Below, one piece after another: positions 46,106 through 58,734 of a stretch of DNA of 64,000 nucleotides. Source of the DNA: Polyodon spathula. Lineage: Eukaryota > Chordata > Actinopteri > Acipenseriformes > Polyodontidae. Made by a program: the position numbers and the translations under genes. The DNA lies in NCBI RefSeq assembly GCF_017654505.1, contig NC_054558.1, forward strand, positions 9,980,798-10,044,797. The letters run 5' to 3'. The notes beneath the pieces are model-generated. The model was not told the DNA's origin. It searched no databases and saw only the letters and a program-made list of their open reading frames with translations. The stretch's first letter is position 1; each line of letters opens with the position of its first letter.

Positions 46106-47707
46106 AATAAGTGTAGTTGGTAAAAAAGTCCTCCTTAGCAGGTGTCTGTGAAATGTAAGAAGTCATTGCAGCTGTGAGAGGAGCCGATGTCAAGGGAAGG
46201 ACTATTAAAGAAAGGATTAATTAATTTATCTAGGGTAGCAAAAATAAATCTAGGATTCTTTGTATTTCTCTAGTCACAGTCAGCATTTTAAATCAAAGCA
46301 AATCTCACGCAGCAATTAATGTTGGCATTGAAGTATTTATTTTACTCTATACTTTATTGCTACTTATTTTAATGTGTCCAGTTTGATACTAAAGTTAGGG
46401 GGGTTCAAGACACTTCAGAATTTGCCAAATTGCAGGAAAGTACACAATTGTGTGTGTTTGTGTCTGTGTGTGTGTGTGTGTGTCTGTGTGTGTGTCTGTG
46501 CTGTGTGTGTGTTGTTTTTTCCACTTCATTTAATTGAGTTTTGCTTCAGATTATACCATTGCAGATTTCTTATTTTTAATCAACAGTTGCTTTTGTGGGA
46601 CAATTTTATTAGCTGTGAAAACACTGCAGAACCCCTAAAGCGCCTGCCATAATTCAATTGTGGCCTTGCTTGGTGCCCCCCTGTGTGCTATACTCAAGAA
46701 TCGCCACTGTCTGAGATGTAGGTCCTATATTTTATTTTACACACATAAATGTTTCTTAGGCTGAGGGAGAGCAATCTTGTCTCCTATAGTGTGCTTGCCA
46801 CAAATCCATGTTTCAACAGGCTGATGGGTACAACAGAGTATGATGCTGCCCGCGGTGCATTACTTGTTCAGTGTTGTTGCCCATGGGTCAGCAAAGGGTG
46901 GGCTCCACTAATGTACAGTAACTTCATATGATATCACACAGAGGGGTTGGGTGGGAGTTGTCACAGCCTGAAACTCTTCCAAAGGGGGTCCAGCAAAAAG
47001 AAAATTGAGAACCCTGCTCTACTCCGTTACTTTTTGTTTCTCAGAAAAAAATATTTCCATCTATTTTCTTCTTATTTAAAGCATTCTGAAAACAATCTTT
47101 TTTTTTTTTATTTCACCCTGCTCTCCTTGTCAGGTGGCAACGCTGCACAGTTAGGCAGTATAATCAAAGCACACACAACTAGTTTTAGTGTCTTATTTCA
47201 TAGCAAAAATCTAACTAGAACATTTATAATAACCATACCTTTACAGAAATCAATGGCTTTTGTTTGTGAAGTTCTAACATAAATGTTCCTGTAAAGCAAA
47301 GATGTTTAGTTAAACTGTAACTCTTGGGCAGTAAATTAGTGTGATCCATCCATATATTTCTTATTCTAATTGGAAAGAAATTGCTTTCTGGTGTGAAGCA
47401 GAGATACAGAACAAACTTTAAACACTTAACTTTTCGAATGCCTTTGCAACCTCTTTTCTTGTATCGTCTCTTGTTTTATTTTATTATTTATTGAAAATAT
47501 AATCTACATAAAGTTTCAGATTTGTTTAAAATGAACTCTCTTCGCATGATTGTGGTAAAGAGAATTGTAGTGCGCAGGTGTAGAGGAGATGCAATGCTTA
47601 AACTAGTCACAGACAATAAAGTTCACAGTCCAAATAATCATTTATTTGTTTTATAATCCGGGTCGTTTGGTGACCGTAAATAATAATCCCTGGCAATACA
47701 CAACAAT
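46106..47707. other. no gene recognised; holds a (GT)n
   Basis: Contains a (GT)n/(CTGT) tract at 46449-46511. Nothing else identified. Confidence 0.4.
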
Positions 47708-48120
47708 GTCTTCACAGCAACAGCGAGTGGAAGCGACAGCGAGTGGGAGAAGTACAGGCGTGGAAAAGTACAGAGCAGTTTAGAAGCAGAAAGGAGAAAT
47801 TGCATCTTTAATTGCTTTAATCAGAAAACACAGGACATTGGGGAAACACAGCAGCAGCTCAAAGTCAAACAGCCGCGTGTGTTTCTCTGATAACAAACAA
47901 GCTGAAACTCGGAGCAGTTGATTCAAATTCAGCGCCGTTCTGAGACACGGGTGAGGGGAGGAGCCAACAGCACAGCAGAACAACGCAATTAAACGAGGCA
48001 GTTTTCCCAGCGACAGCGAGTGGAAGAAGTACAGGCGTGGAAAAGTACAGAGCAGTTTAGAAGCAGTTTGAAAGCAGGTTGACAGCTGCAGAAACTAAAC
48101 TAAACTTCAAGTTAGAAGTT
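47708..48120 (+). mobile_element. CR1 5'UTR segment, copy C1
   Basis: A full 293-bp 5'UTR unit (47708) and a second partial unit (48001, with a 13-bp deletion) continue almost to the ORF1 start, then stop at about 48115-48121. There it joins CR1 ORF2 in the opposite orientation. The 'gcagaaactaaac' sequence just before ORF1 in copy B is still seen here. Confidence 0.85.
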
Positions 48121-48345
48121 AACTGAACACAATATTCAAGATGAGGTCTTACTAGTGCATTGTACAGTTTTAACATTACTTCCCTTGATTTAAATTCAAC
48201 ACTTTTCACAATGTATCCAAGCATCTTGTTAGCCTTTTTTATAGCTTCCCCACACTGTCTAGATGAAGACATTTCTGAGTCAACAAAAACTCCTAGGTCT
48301 TTTTCATAGATTCCTTCTCCAATTTCAGTATCTCCCATATGATAT

Positions 48346-49335
48346 TTATAAATGTACATTTTTATTTCCTGCGTGCAGTACCTTACACTTTTCTCTATTA
48401 AATGTCATTTGCCATGTGTCTGCCCAGTTCTGAATCTTGTCTAGATCATTTTGAATGACCTTTGCTGCTACAACAGTGTTTGCCACTCCTCCTACTTTTG
48501 TGTCGTCTGCAAATTTAACAAGTTTGCTTACTATACCAGAATCTAAATCATTAATGTAGATTAGGAATAGCAGAGGACCTAATACTGATCCCTGTGGTAC
48601 ACCGCTGGTTACCACACTCCATTCTGAGGTTTTTCCTCTAATCAGTACTTTCTGTTTTCTATATGTTAACCACTCCCTAATCCATGTACATGTGTTTCCT
48701 TGAATCCCAACTGCATTCAGTTTGAGAATTAATCTTTTGTGCGGGACTTTGTCAAAAGCTTTCTGGAAATCTAAATAAACCATGTCATATGCTTTGCAAT
48801 TATCCATTATCGATGTTGCATCCTCAAAAAAATCAAGCAAGTTAGTTAGACACGATCTCCCTTTCCTAAAACCATGTTGACTGTCTCCCAGGACCCTGTT
48901 ACCATATAGGTAATTTTCCATTTTGGATCTTATTATAGTTTCCATAAGTTTGCATATAATAGAAGTCAGGCTTACTGGTCTGTAGTTACCTGGTTCAGTT
49001 TTGTTTCCCTTTTTGTGGATCGGTATTACGTTTGCAATTTTCCAGTCTGTCGGTACCACCCCTGTGTCAAGAGACTGCTGCATGATCTTGGTTAGCGGTT
49101 TGTAAATTACTTCTTTCATTTCTTTGAGTACTATTGGGAGGATCTCATCCGGCCCAGGGGATTTGTTTATTTTAAGAGCTCCTAGTCCCTTTAACACTTC
49201 TGCCTCAGTTATGCTAAAGTTATTTAAAACTGGATAGGAACTGGATGACATGTGGGGCATGTTGTCAGTATCTTCCTTTGTAAAAACTTGTGAAAAGTAA
49301 TCATTTAATATATTTGCTATTTTTTTTTTCTTCAT
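48346..49335 (-). pseudogene. CR1 reverse transcriptase frame, copy C2
   Basis: A 329-codon frame covering the RT core, all catalytic Asp residues included. It starts within the A-run artefact (MKKKKIANIL) and ends by frameshift after NKNVH, where an extra base separates it from the continuing frame 48057-48359. A C-terminal continuation follows in that frame up to the junction at 48121. Confidence 0.85.
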
Positions 49336-50065
49336 CTACGATTTTGTCATTTGTATCTCTTAAACATTTAATCTCCTCTTTGAATGTTCTCTTGCTGTTG
49401 TAATATTGGAAAAACATTTTGGAATTGGTTTTATCTCCCTTAGCAATGTTCATTTCTATTTCTCTCTTGGCCTTTCTAACTTCCTTTCTGACTTGCGTTT
49501 GCAGTTCCATGTACTCTTTCTGCATACTTTCTTTTTGGTCCTTTTTTAATGCTCTGTAAAGTGCCTTTTTTTGCTGAATATTTTTTTTAATTGATCTATT
49601 AAACCATTTTGGCAATTTAGTTTTACATTTAGATTTGTCTACTTAAGGGATGTAATTGTTTTGTGCCTCTAGTACTACATTTTTGAAGAACAACCATCCT
49701 TCTTCTGTGGGTGTTTTCTCTATTTTACTCCAATCTACTTCTGTTAGTCTCTGTTTCATACCTTCATAGTTTGCTTTTCTAAAATTGTAAACCTTAGCTT
49801 TAGTCATTGCTTTGGGGGTTTTAAAAAACACTTCAAATGAGACCATGTTGTGGTCTGAGTTTGCCAGTGGTTCTCTGACCTCTGTTTTAGTTATTCTATC
49901 TTCGTTATTTGAAAAGACTAAATCAAGGCATGCCTCCCCTCTAGTCGGTGCCTTGACAAATTGTGTTAGGAAGCAGTCATTTGTCATTTCCACCATTTCA
50001 ATTTCATCCTTCGTGCTCCCCACCGGGTTTTCCCATTTTATATGGGGGAAGTTGAAATCCCCCAT
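49301..50065 (-). pseudogene. CR1 endonuclease C-terminal half and linker, copy C2
   Basis: Two frames in line: 50065-49643 (GDFNFPHI, EACLDLVFSNNED, SDHNMVSFEV of the endonuclease) ending at the TAA, then 49615-49301 (MPKWFNRSIKKNIQ, a basic linker). The N-terminal half of the endonuclease is not present; the copy is broken at 50071 in the codons just before MGDFNF. Confidence 0.85.
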
Positions 50066-50071
50066 TAGTAT

Positions 50072-50657
50072 GTACTCATATTAGTACTCATAATAATCAA
50101 GTGCATGCAGTAGACAGGAAAATGTAGATATTTCATTTGTCTTTCTGTTTGTGTGTCTGTGCATTGTGTTTGTAAGTGTGGATTTATTGGAGACCCTCAT
50201 TTCTATTTTGTGATACCGTTTGTCCTTCAGTTTATACCTACATACTCACCTGCACCTTTACTTATCCGCTCTCTACATTTATCGATTTTCTTTCTTATCA
50301 TTATTGGAATTACTGTTTTCTACATTCAATTTTTTTCTCCTTTCTTTTCCTGTTCTTTACCCATTTGTATTTTGTTTTGTTCATTTTTTCATTTGTTGAT
50401 ATTATTGTTCACAACAATAAACCGTTTTTTCATGAAATTGACACCTGTAACATCCCAGCGTTAGCTGTCTGTCACGCTTGCTGACTTGTTTGATAATATT
50501 AAATAGGCCCAGTAATATCTCCTTAGGGAGGACAGTGCAACTGACTTTCGTATGTGCAAAGTGACCATTACAAAGTCCTGCATATCATTCTGTGTCTGAG
50601 GCTTAACAAAAGTCATATTACTGAGGCTTGGTCTTAAAGGATAGAAAATGTTGTTAA
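50072..50657. other. no gene recognised
   Basis: T-rich on the plus strand (50200-50420). The frames there are low-complexity Phe/Leu-rich and show no family motif. Confidence 0.35.
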
Positions 50658-50705
50658 CCCTTTGCGGTCCTTTGTCTGTAATGCTTGGTCGTTACAATAT
50701 CACTG
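50658..50705. mobile_element. piggyBac-like left end
   Basis: TTAA at 50654-50657 is followed by CCCTTTGCGGTCCTTTGTCT and a 'ggtcgttacaat' block parallel to those at 12916 and 20924. No right end was found within the next kilobase, so it is a fragment. Confidence 0.5.
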
Positions 50706-51544
50706 CTTGAGGTTGCCACAAAGAATGGCTTGATCATATTTAGTGCAGAATATACATTTTCATGTACATGTTTGGGTTGTGAGCCAAACAAACACAGTAG
50801 AGTGCATTCTCACTTGTATCTGTGTACTGAAATTTTGCATATTAGCATCTCATGAAATAGTATGTTCTGGCCTTAGTAAAATAAATGACACAACAGCAGA
50901 CTTCCAAAAGAACCTTTGTAAAAATTGTACAGAAAAACAGACTGACACATTGTTTTTTGATCAAAAACAATTTACATGAAGATAAATTACATGAAGGTAT
51001 ACCCCAATAAAATCATAGAAACAATGTTACAATCCGACTTCAACTGCAAGTCTCCATCTGACTCAACATATATGTTTGCATTAGCACACAGATATCAGTT
51101 GGTTCAATTCAAGGAAATGAACAACTCATAACAGGAAACACACACATATATATATACACACAAATATCATGGGTGATTCCCCTCCCATTTCCCTGTTCAA
51201 TATCCGATTGTTACTTTTAACACCCAATTAAATCTAATCTTCAACAAACCTCCTGTTAATCGGGGGGGGATTCGGCCAAAACTTCTAGAACATTCTATGG
51301 CACATAGCCAAGTAGTCAAACATGAGCTTAAAAGTAAAAAGATACTTCTTTGCAACAGTAAGTCAGCGTATTCTGTGTGAAACTGCATGTAGCTGATCTT
51401 GTTGAGGGGGAAAGTGAGAGAACTCGAAACCTGCTCAATACTGCAACAGAGCAACTTAATGTAAAAACATATTAAACACAGTTTAAACATACTGCAAAAC
51501 TGTTTTTATTTTTTATAAATTTAGTAGTTGTCAATTGATTTGAC
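50706..51544. other. no gene recognised
   Basis: AT-rich, no motif-bearing frame. Confidence 0.35.
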
Positions 51545-51957
51545 CCCATTATTATCCAAATTTGAAATGTCCAATTGTATTTTAGGCTCAGCTCACCGCT
51601 GCCACCCCTGCGCTTTCCTTTGAAGTGTGTGCCATCAGCCGACTGCTTCTTTTCACTCTGCAGGCCCGCAATGTAGCCAACCCAGAGCTACAGCGTCGGT
51701 GAACAATGCAGCTTACAGGCAAGCCCACAGGTGACCAGCCAGTCTACAGAGCTCGCTGGTGCAAGGTGAGCCGAGGACACCCTGGTCGACCTAATCTCTC
51801 CCCCCCGGGCTGCGCTCGGCCAATTGTGCGCCGCCCCCTGGGAGCTCCCGTCCACGGTCAGCAGTGGAATAGCCTGGACTCTAACTGCCGACCTCCAGGC
51901 TATAGGGCACATTCTGCACTCCATGCAGGCCGCCTTTACCAGATGTGCCACTGTTAA
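51545..51957 (-). mobile_element. tRNA-derived SINE
   Basis: GC-rich for its setting. On the minus strand the head holds an A-box-like TGGCACATCTGG (51939-51950) and a B-box-like GTTAGAGTCC (51878-51887), about 60 nt apart, as in RNA polymerase III promoters of SINEs. The body contains GGGGGCGGCGCACAATTGGC and the tail ends near 'aattggacatttcaaattt'. From memory it resembles a SINE frequent in sturgeon and paddlefish. It would be copied by LINE enzymes in trans. Confidence 0.6.
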
Positions 51958-52592
51958 ACCCCTAAACTTATAATCAATAATCAATTACATAATTAATATC
52001 TTGCTCAGAAAGTCAGTTCTACAATGTCAAGGTGTAAAATAGCTTTTTTTAGATTGCTCATTGTTTTGAAATCTAACTGAAAACATTTTTGCAAATATGC
52101 ACCTGGGCTAATTTACATTTCAATAACACAGTGTTACTTTATGTAAATCGCCTATATTAAATGTATTGTGAATGGTAAATAAGCCATCCATTTGGTGTGA
52201 CAAGACCTGTAGATCAGAGAGCAGCTCTCTACAGCAGCTAGATTAGGTTCTCTGTGGGTTCAATTCAGTAAAAGATTTAGCCTTGCCAGTGTTTTTTACA
52301 AACACTAATGGATTTTGACCGAAGCATGGGGGTGAACATCTCTTCTCTTTCTCAGTACAGTTCCATGACGGACAGAAGTGGATATTATTGAAGGTAGTAG
52401 CAACACATTTTCCAATTATTGGATATACTGACATATGTTAAGTGCTCACATACTGTTAATTTATTATTCATGCAAGATTAGTACAACAGTAATACTACTT
52501 ATGATCTCATAACACCTATTACATTATTAATGTATCTCCTACCCTGTTTGAACAAATCAGTGTATTACCAAGTGTCTAGTGTCTACTGTATC
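51958..52592. other. no gene recognised
   Basis: AT-rich sequence with no signal. Confidence 0.35.
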
Positions 52593-52594
52593 TA

Positions 52595-52913
52595 CAAGCC
52601 ATGGGCAAAAGTGTTGCTACACCCAGAATATAGAGACTGAGACATAATACAAAAAACACTATATGAACACAATGAAGATATTTTATTTAACATCATGTGA
52701 TAAACAAACTACAAAATGATATCACAGAAGTCTACCGGAAGCCATAATAGTAGCACAGTATTTCATGTTAGATTTGGAAATGTCACATTTTTCAATTTTT
52801 GTCAATTTTTTGTTATGGAATTCAATATATTAACTTAATATTATTCAGCAGGTTTCATCCAACTTTAGTCGAGTTAATTCTATAGGGTGATGCAAAACTT
52901 TTGGCTATAACTG
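52595..52913. mobile_element. Tc1/mariner-like MITE, 319 bp
   Basis: Flanked by TA on both sides (52593-52594, 52914-52915). The right terminus in reverse, CAGTTATAGCCAAAAGTTTT, and the left terminus, CAAGCCATGGGCAAAAGTGT, form an imperfect inverted repeat. No coding capacity. A left-truncated copy is at 19990 and a left terminus at 56376. Confidence 0.75.
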
Positions 52914-53042
52914 TACAATCTATGATCTTGTATGTTCAGTCTGTGTTCTATATCCTGTATGTATTTTACTTTGTTTTTTCCTTAGTCAAGGTATTTTTAC
53001 AACAAAGGACTCATTTAATTTGTGCATTCAGATGAAGGTGTG

Positions 53043-53961
53043 AACATAAGAACATAAGAAAGTTTACAAACGAGAGGAGGCCATTCGGCCCATCTTGCTC
53101 GTTTGGTTGTTAGTAGCTTATTGATCCCAAAATCTCATCAAGCAGCTTCTTGAATGATCCCAGGGTGTCAGCTTCAACAACATTACTGGGGAGTTGATTC
53201 CAGACCCTCACAATTCTCTGTGTAAAAAAGTGTCTCCTATTTTCTGTTCTGAATGCCCCTTTGTCTAATCTCCATTTGTGACCCCTGGTCCTTGTTTCTT
53301 TTTTCAGGCTGAAAAAGTCCCTTGGGTCGACACTGTCAATACCTTTTAGAATTTTGAATGCTTGAATTAGGTCGCCACGTAGTCTTCTTTGTTCAAGACT
53401 GAACAGATTCAATTCTTTTAGCCTGTCTGCATATGACATGCCTTTTAAGCCCGGAATAATTCTGGTCGCTCTTCTTTGCACTCTTTCTAGAGCAGCAATA
53501 TCTTTTTTATAGCGAGGTGACCAGAACTGCACACAATATTCAAGATGAGGTCTTACTAGTGCATTGTACAGTTTTAACATTACTTCCCTTGATTTAAATT
53601 CAACACTTTTCACAATGTATCCGAGCATCTTGTTAGCCTTTTTTATAGCTTCCCCACATTGCCTAGATGAAGACATTTCTGAGTCAACAAAAACTCCTAG
53701 GTCTTTTTCATAGATTCCTTCTCCAATTTCAATATCTCCCATATGATATTTATAATGTACATTTTTATTTCCTGCGTGCAGTACCTTACACTTTTCTCTA
53801 TTAAATGTCATTTGCCATGTGTCTGCCCAGTTCTGAATCTTGTCTAGATCATTTTGAATGACCTTTGCTGCTGCAACAGTGTTTGCCACTCCTCCTACTT
53901 TTGTGTCGTCTGCAAATTTAACAAGTTTGCTTACTATACCATAATCTAAATCATTAATGTA
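53043..53961 (-). mobile_element. CR1 LINE, 5'-truncated copy D
   Basis: Begins on the left with the ACATAAGAACATAAG tail and intact 3' hairpin, and reads on the minus strand back to the FADD region of RT, where it is truncated (53961). Very similar to copies A and B. Confidence 0.93.
53110..53889 (-). pseudogene. CR1 ORF2 C-terminal fragment, copy D
   Basis: A 259-codon frame, uninterrupted from the end of the RT domain (TWQMTFNREKCKVLHAG) to the normal ORF2 stop; it is open upstream to the truncation. The FADDT motif is still encoded just upstream of the first Met. Missing RT core and endonuclease. Confidence 0.88.
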
Positions 53962-54084
53962 TCACTCCAATGTAATACAACATGAAGAACATGAAGAAAT
54001 AAACCTACATTGATTATAAGTTGCAGAAAACTAGAGGTGTTCACAAAGTTAAAGCCAACCATGCCCATACCCATTTCGACCTTT

Positions 54085-54440
54085 TGAGAGGGGAGTGGGT
54101 GATTCACTGAACACACGGGAGTCAGATATTGTCTTTGAAACAGCGTACAGGTGCACAAGCTTTATTTTGTCTTTGGCGACACTGAGGGTTGCTACCAACA
54201 ATAGCATTCCCCTCAGTGGTCTGTGCACTCTGTTAAACTCCAGATCCCGGAGCAGAACTCACGCTCGCTTGTATCCTCGAATGGCAAGACCGAAGGAATA
54301 ACAGAACGTCATTTTATTGGATCGAGCGTCCCCCAAGACCCGCCTCCATACCACTCAGAGAGATCCACACGACACACACTCACCTCTCTGTGTCATTGTC
54401 ATCATTGGCAGGCAGGCTTCACAGGGCTCCCCCCCCCCAG
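54085..54440 (-). repeat. possible LTR remnant
   Basis: On the minus strand two AATAAA words (near 54315 and 54160) and a stretch like an R-U5 end ('aataaagcttgtgcacctg') are seen, ending near 'gtgaatcaccca'. Reads on the plus strand are without motif. No inverted or direct repeat confirmed it, so an ordinary polyadenylation region is also possible. Confidence 0.3.
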
Positions 54441-56375
54441 CAGGATCATGCATGCACCCAATAGCCAGCACAGATCTTCTATACAGGGTTACATTTTTCC
54501 CTGGTTTTATGTTCAGTGGATACAGTCACACACCACTTGTCTTGCATCAACTCCCAAGATAATGTTACTGTAGTGCATATGGAAATGGGTGAAGCCACGA
54601 TTGCAGGTTTTTCCCTAGAGTCAAGGCACATAAATGCACAGTGCGTGACATAAAGTTATGCGGGTCAGGGAGGTACCACAATGCCATTAGAGTGTATTCA
54701 AAGCTTCCAGTTACAGTGCATACTAGGTATAAGGCTTCTCTAGCTCCCATGAAGTCTTTCCATGGTATGCATGTCACAATATTATGGGGTTGATTGAGTG
54801 TCAGGCAGCATCTGCATGCTTTTATTGAAAACAGCAAGAGGTCTATTTCATTCCCATTGCCATGAAAGTGGAATTTTCCAAATGCTTTTAGGCAGTGAAA
54901 GAGAGTTCATCCCCTTCAGCTATTTGTAATGTGAAGAGATGCGACGACCATGCTGTGAAAGCAATGTTCCACTCTGCAAACAGCATGGTAAAGACTTTGC
55001 GAGACTGTCTTTCTCTAGCTTTTTTCCCCTTTGGCAGCCCAAGCGGTTTTGATGAACCTGCCAGGTATCTATGATTCACAGGAAGCCTTCCTCATTATTC
55101 TCGAAAGCTTGTCTGCTGTCACAAAATCCATTTTTAGCTTTTACATGATTCGAGACATTTTAGGAATTACACCTGAGGTATTCTTATCACAATCCCTTTC
55201 TTTCGGCAAAGAGACAGAGAGCCTGCAGCAGCCTGTTACAGCCAATGTGGAAATTGATATGAAGTGCAGGTTCTCGTTGTCTGCTTGTTGTGGTTGAGCT
55301 CTCTGCCAAAACACAGTGAAGACAGCAGTAACAAAAGAGGGACAGAGATTCGGGTTATCTCTGCAAGTTTTTAATCACATTATATTTCTTGAGAGACTTT
55401 GCGCAGAGACTTTGTTTGGTACAAATATACTTCAATATAGGCTATTAACAAAAAAAGAACTCCCTTTAGTAGAGACACTGTTTTTGAAAGTATGGGTGAA
55501 GAAAATGCATTGCTAACATTTCCCATATTTTAGATGAGGGACTGGTTCCCAGTGGGTTCCCAGTACAATAATGAGAACCAAACAATTTCAGAGTTGTCAT
55601 AGTCTGCTTGTATGACCTGCACACAATATTGTTGGTTTATGCTGAGGAGTAATATTATAGGGTTATGGGACAGTGAAATCTTGTTTATGTGGAAAATACA
55701 GGCACGAGTACAAGTGAATGGACCTAGGCTGAAAGCTGTGCTCTGTTAAGACAGTACGAATGTCGATATAACACACACATAGATGCTCATAGTCCAATAT
55801 CAAAGTTAACTCCTTTCCCTATTGATAAAGTCATCTTCTAAATAATGTGAACACATCAATAATAATTTTGATTGGATGTGGGAGGAAGCACATAGCATAT
55901 ACTCCAGTGAGTTTTCTGAGAATGTTTGCCCCGCTGAAAGTTTGATCATCCCTTTCCCTAATTGATATTTGAGGTCCCTATCTGTGATGGATTTGAAGAG
56001 AGCTTGCTGCTCTCTGATTGTGTTTTCAAGAATGCTGACTTAAAATGAACCTTTGGGGGTTCTCTTTATCCTTTTATTTATCATTCAAACATCTGGCACC
56101 TAAAACACTCATTTCAAGCAGCTGGTGCTGCATCGCTTTCCTCCACAGAGCAAACAGGAAGCTAATTTACACCTGCATGGGTGTCGTTGCAAACAACAAC
56201 ACTTAAGCCTATTTTGTAAACTGAAATAACTACAACTTGTGTATTTGATTGCATTGAAGGAGCATTTTCAGTAACACTTTACATTATGTGTCTCTAATTA
56301 CTATGTATTTACTTAATAAATACATGTGTACTGACACATAATAACACTGTTTTTATTCATAGTTACAATATACAG
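54441..56375. other. no gene recognised
   Basis: A (C)9 tract near 54430-54438 and otherwise unique-looking sequence. Two frames of 63-88 codons (54888-55297) overlap on opposite strands and have no motif. Confidence 0.35.
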
Positions 56376-56437
56376 CTACTGCCAAAAGATTTGCATCACA
56401 TCGAATTTTAGGATTGAGACATAATAGAAAAAACCTA
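56376..56437. mobile_element. MITE left terminus, same family as 52595
   Basis: 'cagctactgccaaaagattt' followed by 'gattgagacataata' and 'aaaaaacc' matches the left end of 52595-52913. The rest is missing. Confidence 0.55.
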
Positions 56438-56440
56438 AAC

Positions 56441-56800
56441 TACAGTTGTACCGTGTTATACCGCCCTCCTTTATATCACCAGCTATTCTCTCTGAAGAAA
56501 TGTCACCACTATAAAAACAGTGCTGTTTGAACCCATTATATTGCCACCCCACCGTCCGCTACCCGCAAACTTCCCAAGCCAAGCAAACGCAAATATAAGC
56601 ATTGTAGTTTCCCTCAATATAGCGCCAGCAAAATAATCATTGCCAATTAGAACAACAAAGTTAAGCAGTTACCATGGCGAGTCGACCCTACCATTAACAC
56701 CAGAGCAAAAGAAAAAAAACCTGCATGTGCGCATCTGAAAATAAGAAAGCAAAGTCAGCAAGACATCACAAATCTTTTCTCGCTTAAGTGAGGCATACTG
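56441..56800 (+). repeat. possible pogo/Tigger-like remnant
   Basis: A start like CAGTTGTACCGTGTTATACC is similar in form to pogo-family termini, and an ATGGCGAGTCGACCC at 56671 followed by a Lys-rich stretch (with stops) could be the start of a degraded transposase. The other end was not found. Tentative. Confidence 0.25.
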
Positions 56801-58734
56801 TTAATTGAAGGACAATTAGAACTATTCTAATGGATAAAAACATATAGCTTATCTTGATGGAATGGTTTGTCTAAACTGAAAAAGGCTTGGCGCAGTCTAA
56901 AATAAGTGACTTTTATAAACCATAGTAAATGTTAAAACAAACAAACAAAAAGTAGGGTAAGAGGTTTGTTTGTTTACGTGCAAGTGTTGCACAAATGAAG
57001 GCTGACTTAAACTAAAGCATCAGTTTTGTAAACAGAATCTTTTTTTTTTTTTTTTTTACTTTTTGTTTAAAAAAGTGTTGCCTGTACGTACATATTCAAC
57101 GTTTTTTTTAACTGATTAAAAAAGAAAGCTGTTGAGCTTAAATTGCATTGTGAAATAAAAAGAAGTCATCGTTTAATAAGCGATAGTATTCAGCAGGCTT
57201 ATTGTCATGCCACATACCGTAAAGTTCAAATGACCAGTACAATAAAAAAAAAAAAAAGAAGTAGGCTTTTTTGTTTTTATGTAATTGTTGTTTGGGTGAT
57301 TTGAAACTAAATGTTTTTTTTTTTTTTTTTTTTTTGTTTAAGTATAAACTGTTTCTCAAAAGTAACCATGTATGTTTCATACAGATGGGGAAAGACGATA
57401 AAACATCACTAGCATACCTACTATTGTATTGTACATTTGTACTATTCTACCGAACTCCAGAGTGGACTGTTAGCCCGACACTATTTGAGCCAACAGTGTG
57501 CAGTTATTGGAACTAGCGCATCACAATTATTGCGCAGATATTGGATAATTCAGTCGAATTAGGGCTTTCGCCCAATTCAAATTTGACTGCGCTATGTGCT
57601 TATTGAAAGTCTACCTAGAATACATTTGCATCTCATGTTTCTAATTACTGATGCATTACCAGATGCTAATAGGACCATATTAAAGGAACAGAAGGAAGGC
57701 AATGTGCTGGACAGAGGTGAGTGCAGGTTTCCACACTCGTCTCGTGGGCATGGGAATACGCTATAAACATCACTATGATACGAACATGTTAAATATGTTA
57801 TGGAAACAAACAAAAAAGGCTTATTGCTTGTATGTTTCATATGTTCCTCAAATTATATGTTCCTTGTATTTTAATATGTCCCTCAGCATGTTGCAGCAAT
57901 GTGATTATGAACCAGTCGAGCTAAATTGTTCACCTTCAGCCTGTGTTGTTGTTTTTTTCCCACTATAACATTTACTGGATTTATGTTTTCCATACACCTG
58001 AGATGCACCACCATTCTTGTTGAGAGCTAGCTGCTTGCCCCGGCTTCACCTTACTGTCAGTTTCATTGCAAACCTGCATAATAGATGATAGGTCGGGACA
58101 CTGATGCAGCAGTGCAGTACTTTTTCAGATGAAACCTTTTTATCCAGAATCGGCAAGAATGCTGGGGCTGTTAATCCTCTTGGACTGCAGCTACTAACTG
58201 ATTAAATACAGCCGAGTACAGCGCACTGCTTGACATACATGTGCATAACACAAGCGTTTAAGATCACTAGACCATTAATTCATCCTTTCCACTCTAACCA
58301 TGTGGAAACAGATTAATGAGATGCTGCTGTATGGTGTGTTCCAAGACGTTCAAATCTTTTTTTTTCTGCCAATGCACAAGAATCCCAAGTTGCAAACTGA
58401 AATAAGGGATATATATTATAACAGTGTGACTGCGCCATTATAAGTAAGAGTGGCTGGCAGAGCATTGTTTAAGATCTGTTTTGAGGGGTATGTTTTCTCT
58501 ACATTTTCAAAACAGATCGGGGTGGCATTTCATGTGCTCCGTGTCCATGTGAAGGACAATTTTTTGTCCAAGTTCCGTGAAAATCTGTGCTGTAGTTTAA
58601 GTTACAGAATTGCAAAAAAGTTTGTATTGACAAATTAGTAAGAGATTTTTTTTTTTGCACTAAAATAACTAAAAAATGGCTGCGTGTTTCAACCACATAC
58701 TGTATATGGCATTGTTGGGTTTGAGATTAATTAT
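56801..58734. other. no gene recognised
   Basis: AT-rich, with poly-T/poly-A runs (57041-57057, 57243-57257, 57316-57335). No motif-bearing frame. Confidence 0.4.

Larger units (their letters stand above)
48121..50071 (-). mobile_element. CR1 ORF2 segment in inverse orientation, copy C2
   Basis: Reads from the endonuclease (MGDFNFPHIKWEN at 50065) through linker, RT and into the C-terminal region, where it breaks off after HLEYCVQ with no 3'UTR or tail. Breaks: TAA at 49640-49642 after NNYIP (shared with copy B), a ten-A run at 49320-49329 (one more than the in-frame nine) and a one-base insertion near 48350. The RT motifs VYLDFQKAFDKVPH, GVPQGSVLGPLLF and FADDT are intact. Confidence 0.9.

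Noticed and set aside
54888..55297. Possible small exons on both strands
   Set aside because: Frames of 63-88 codons overlapping on opposite strands, without motif or convincing splice signals.
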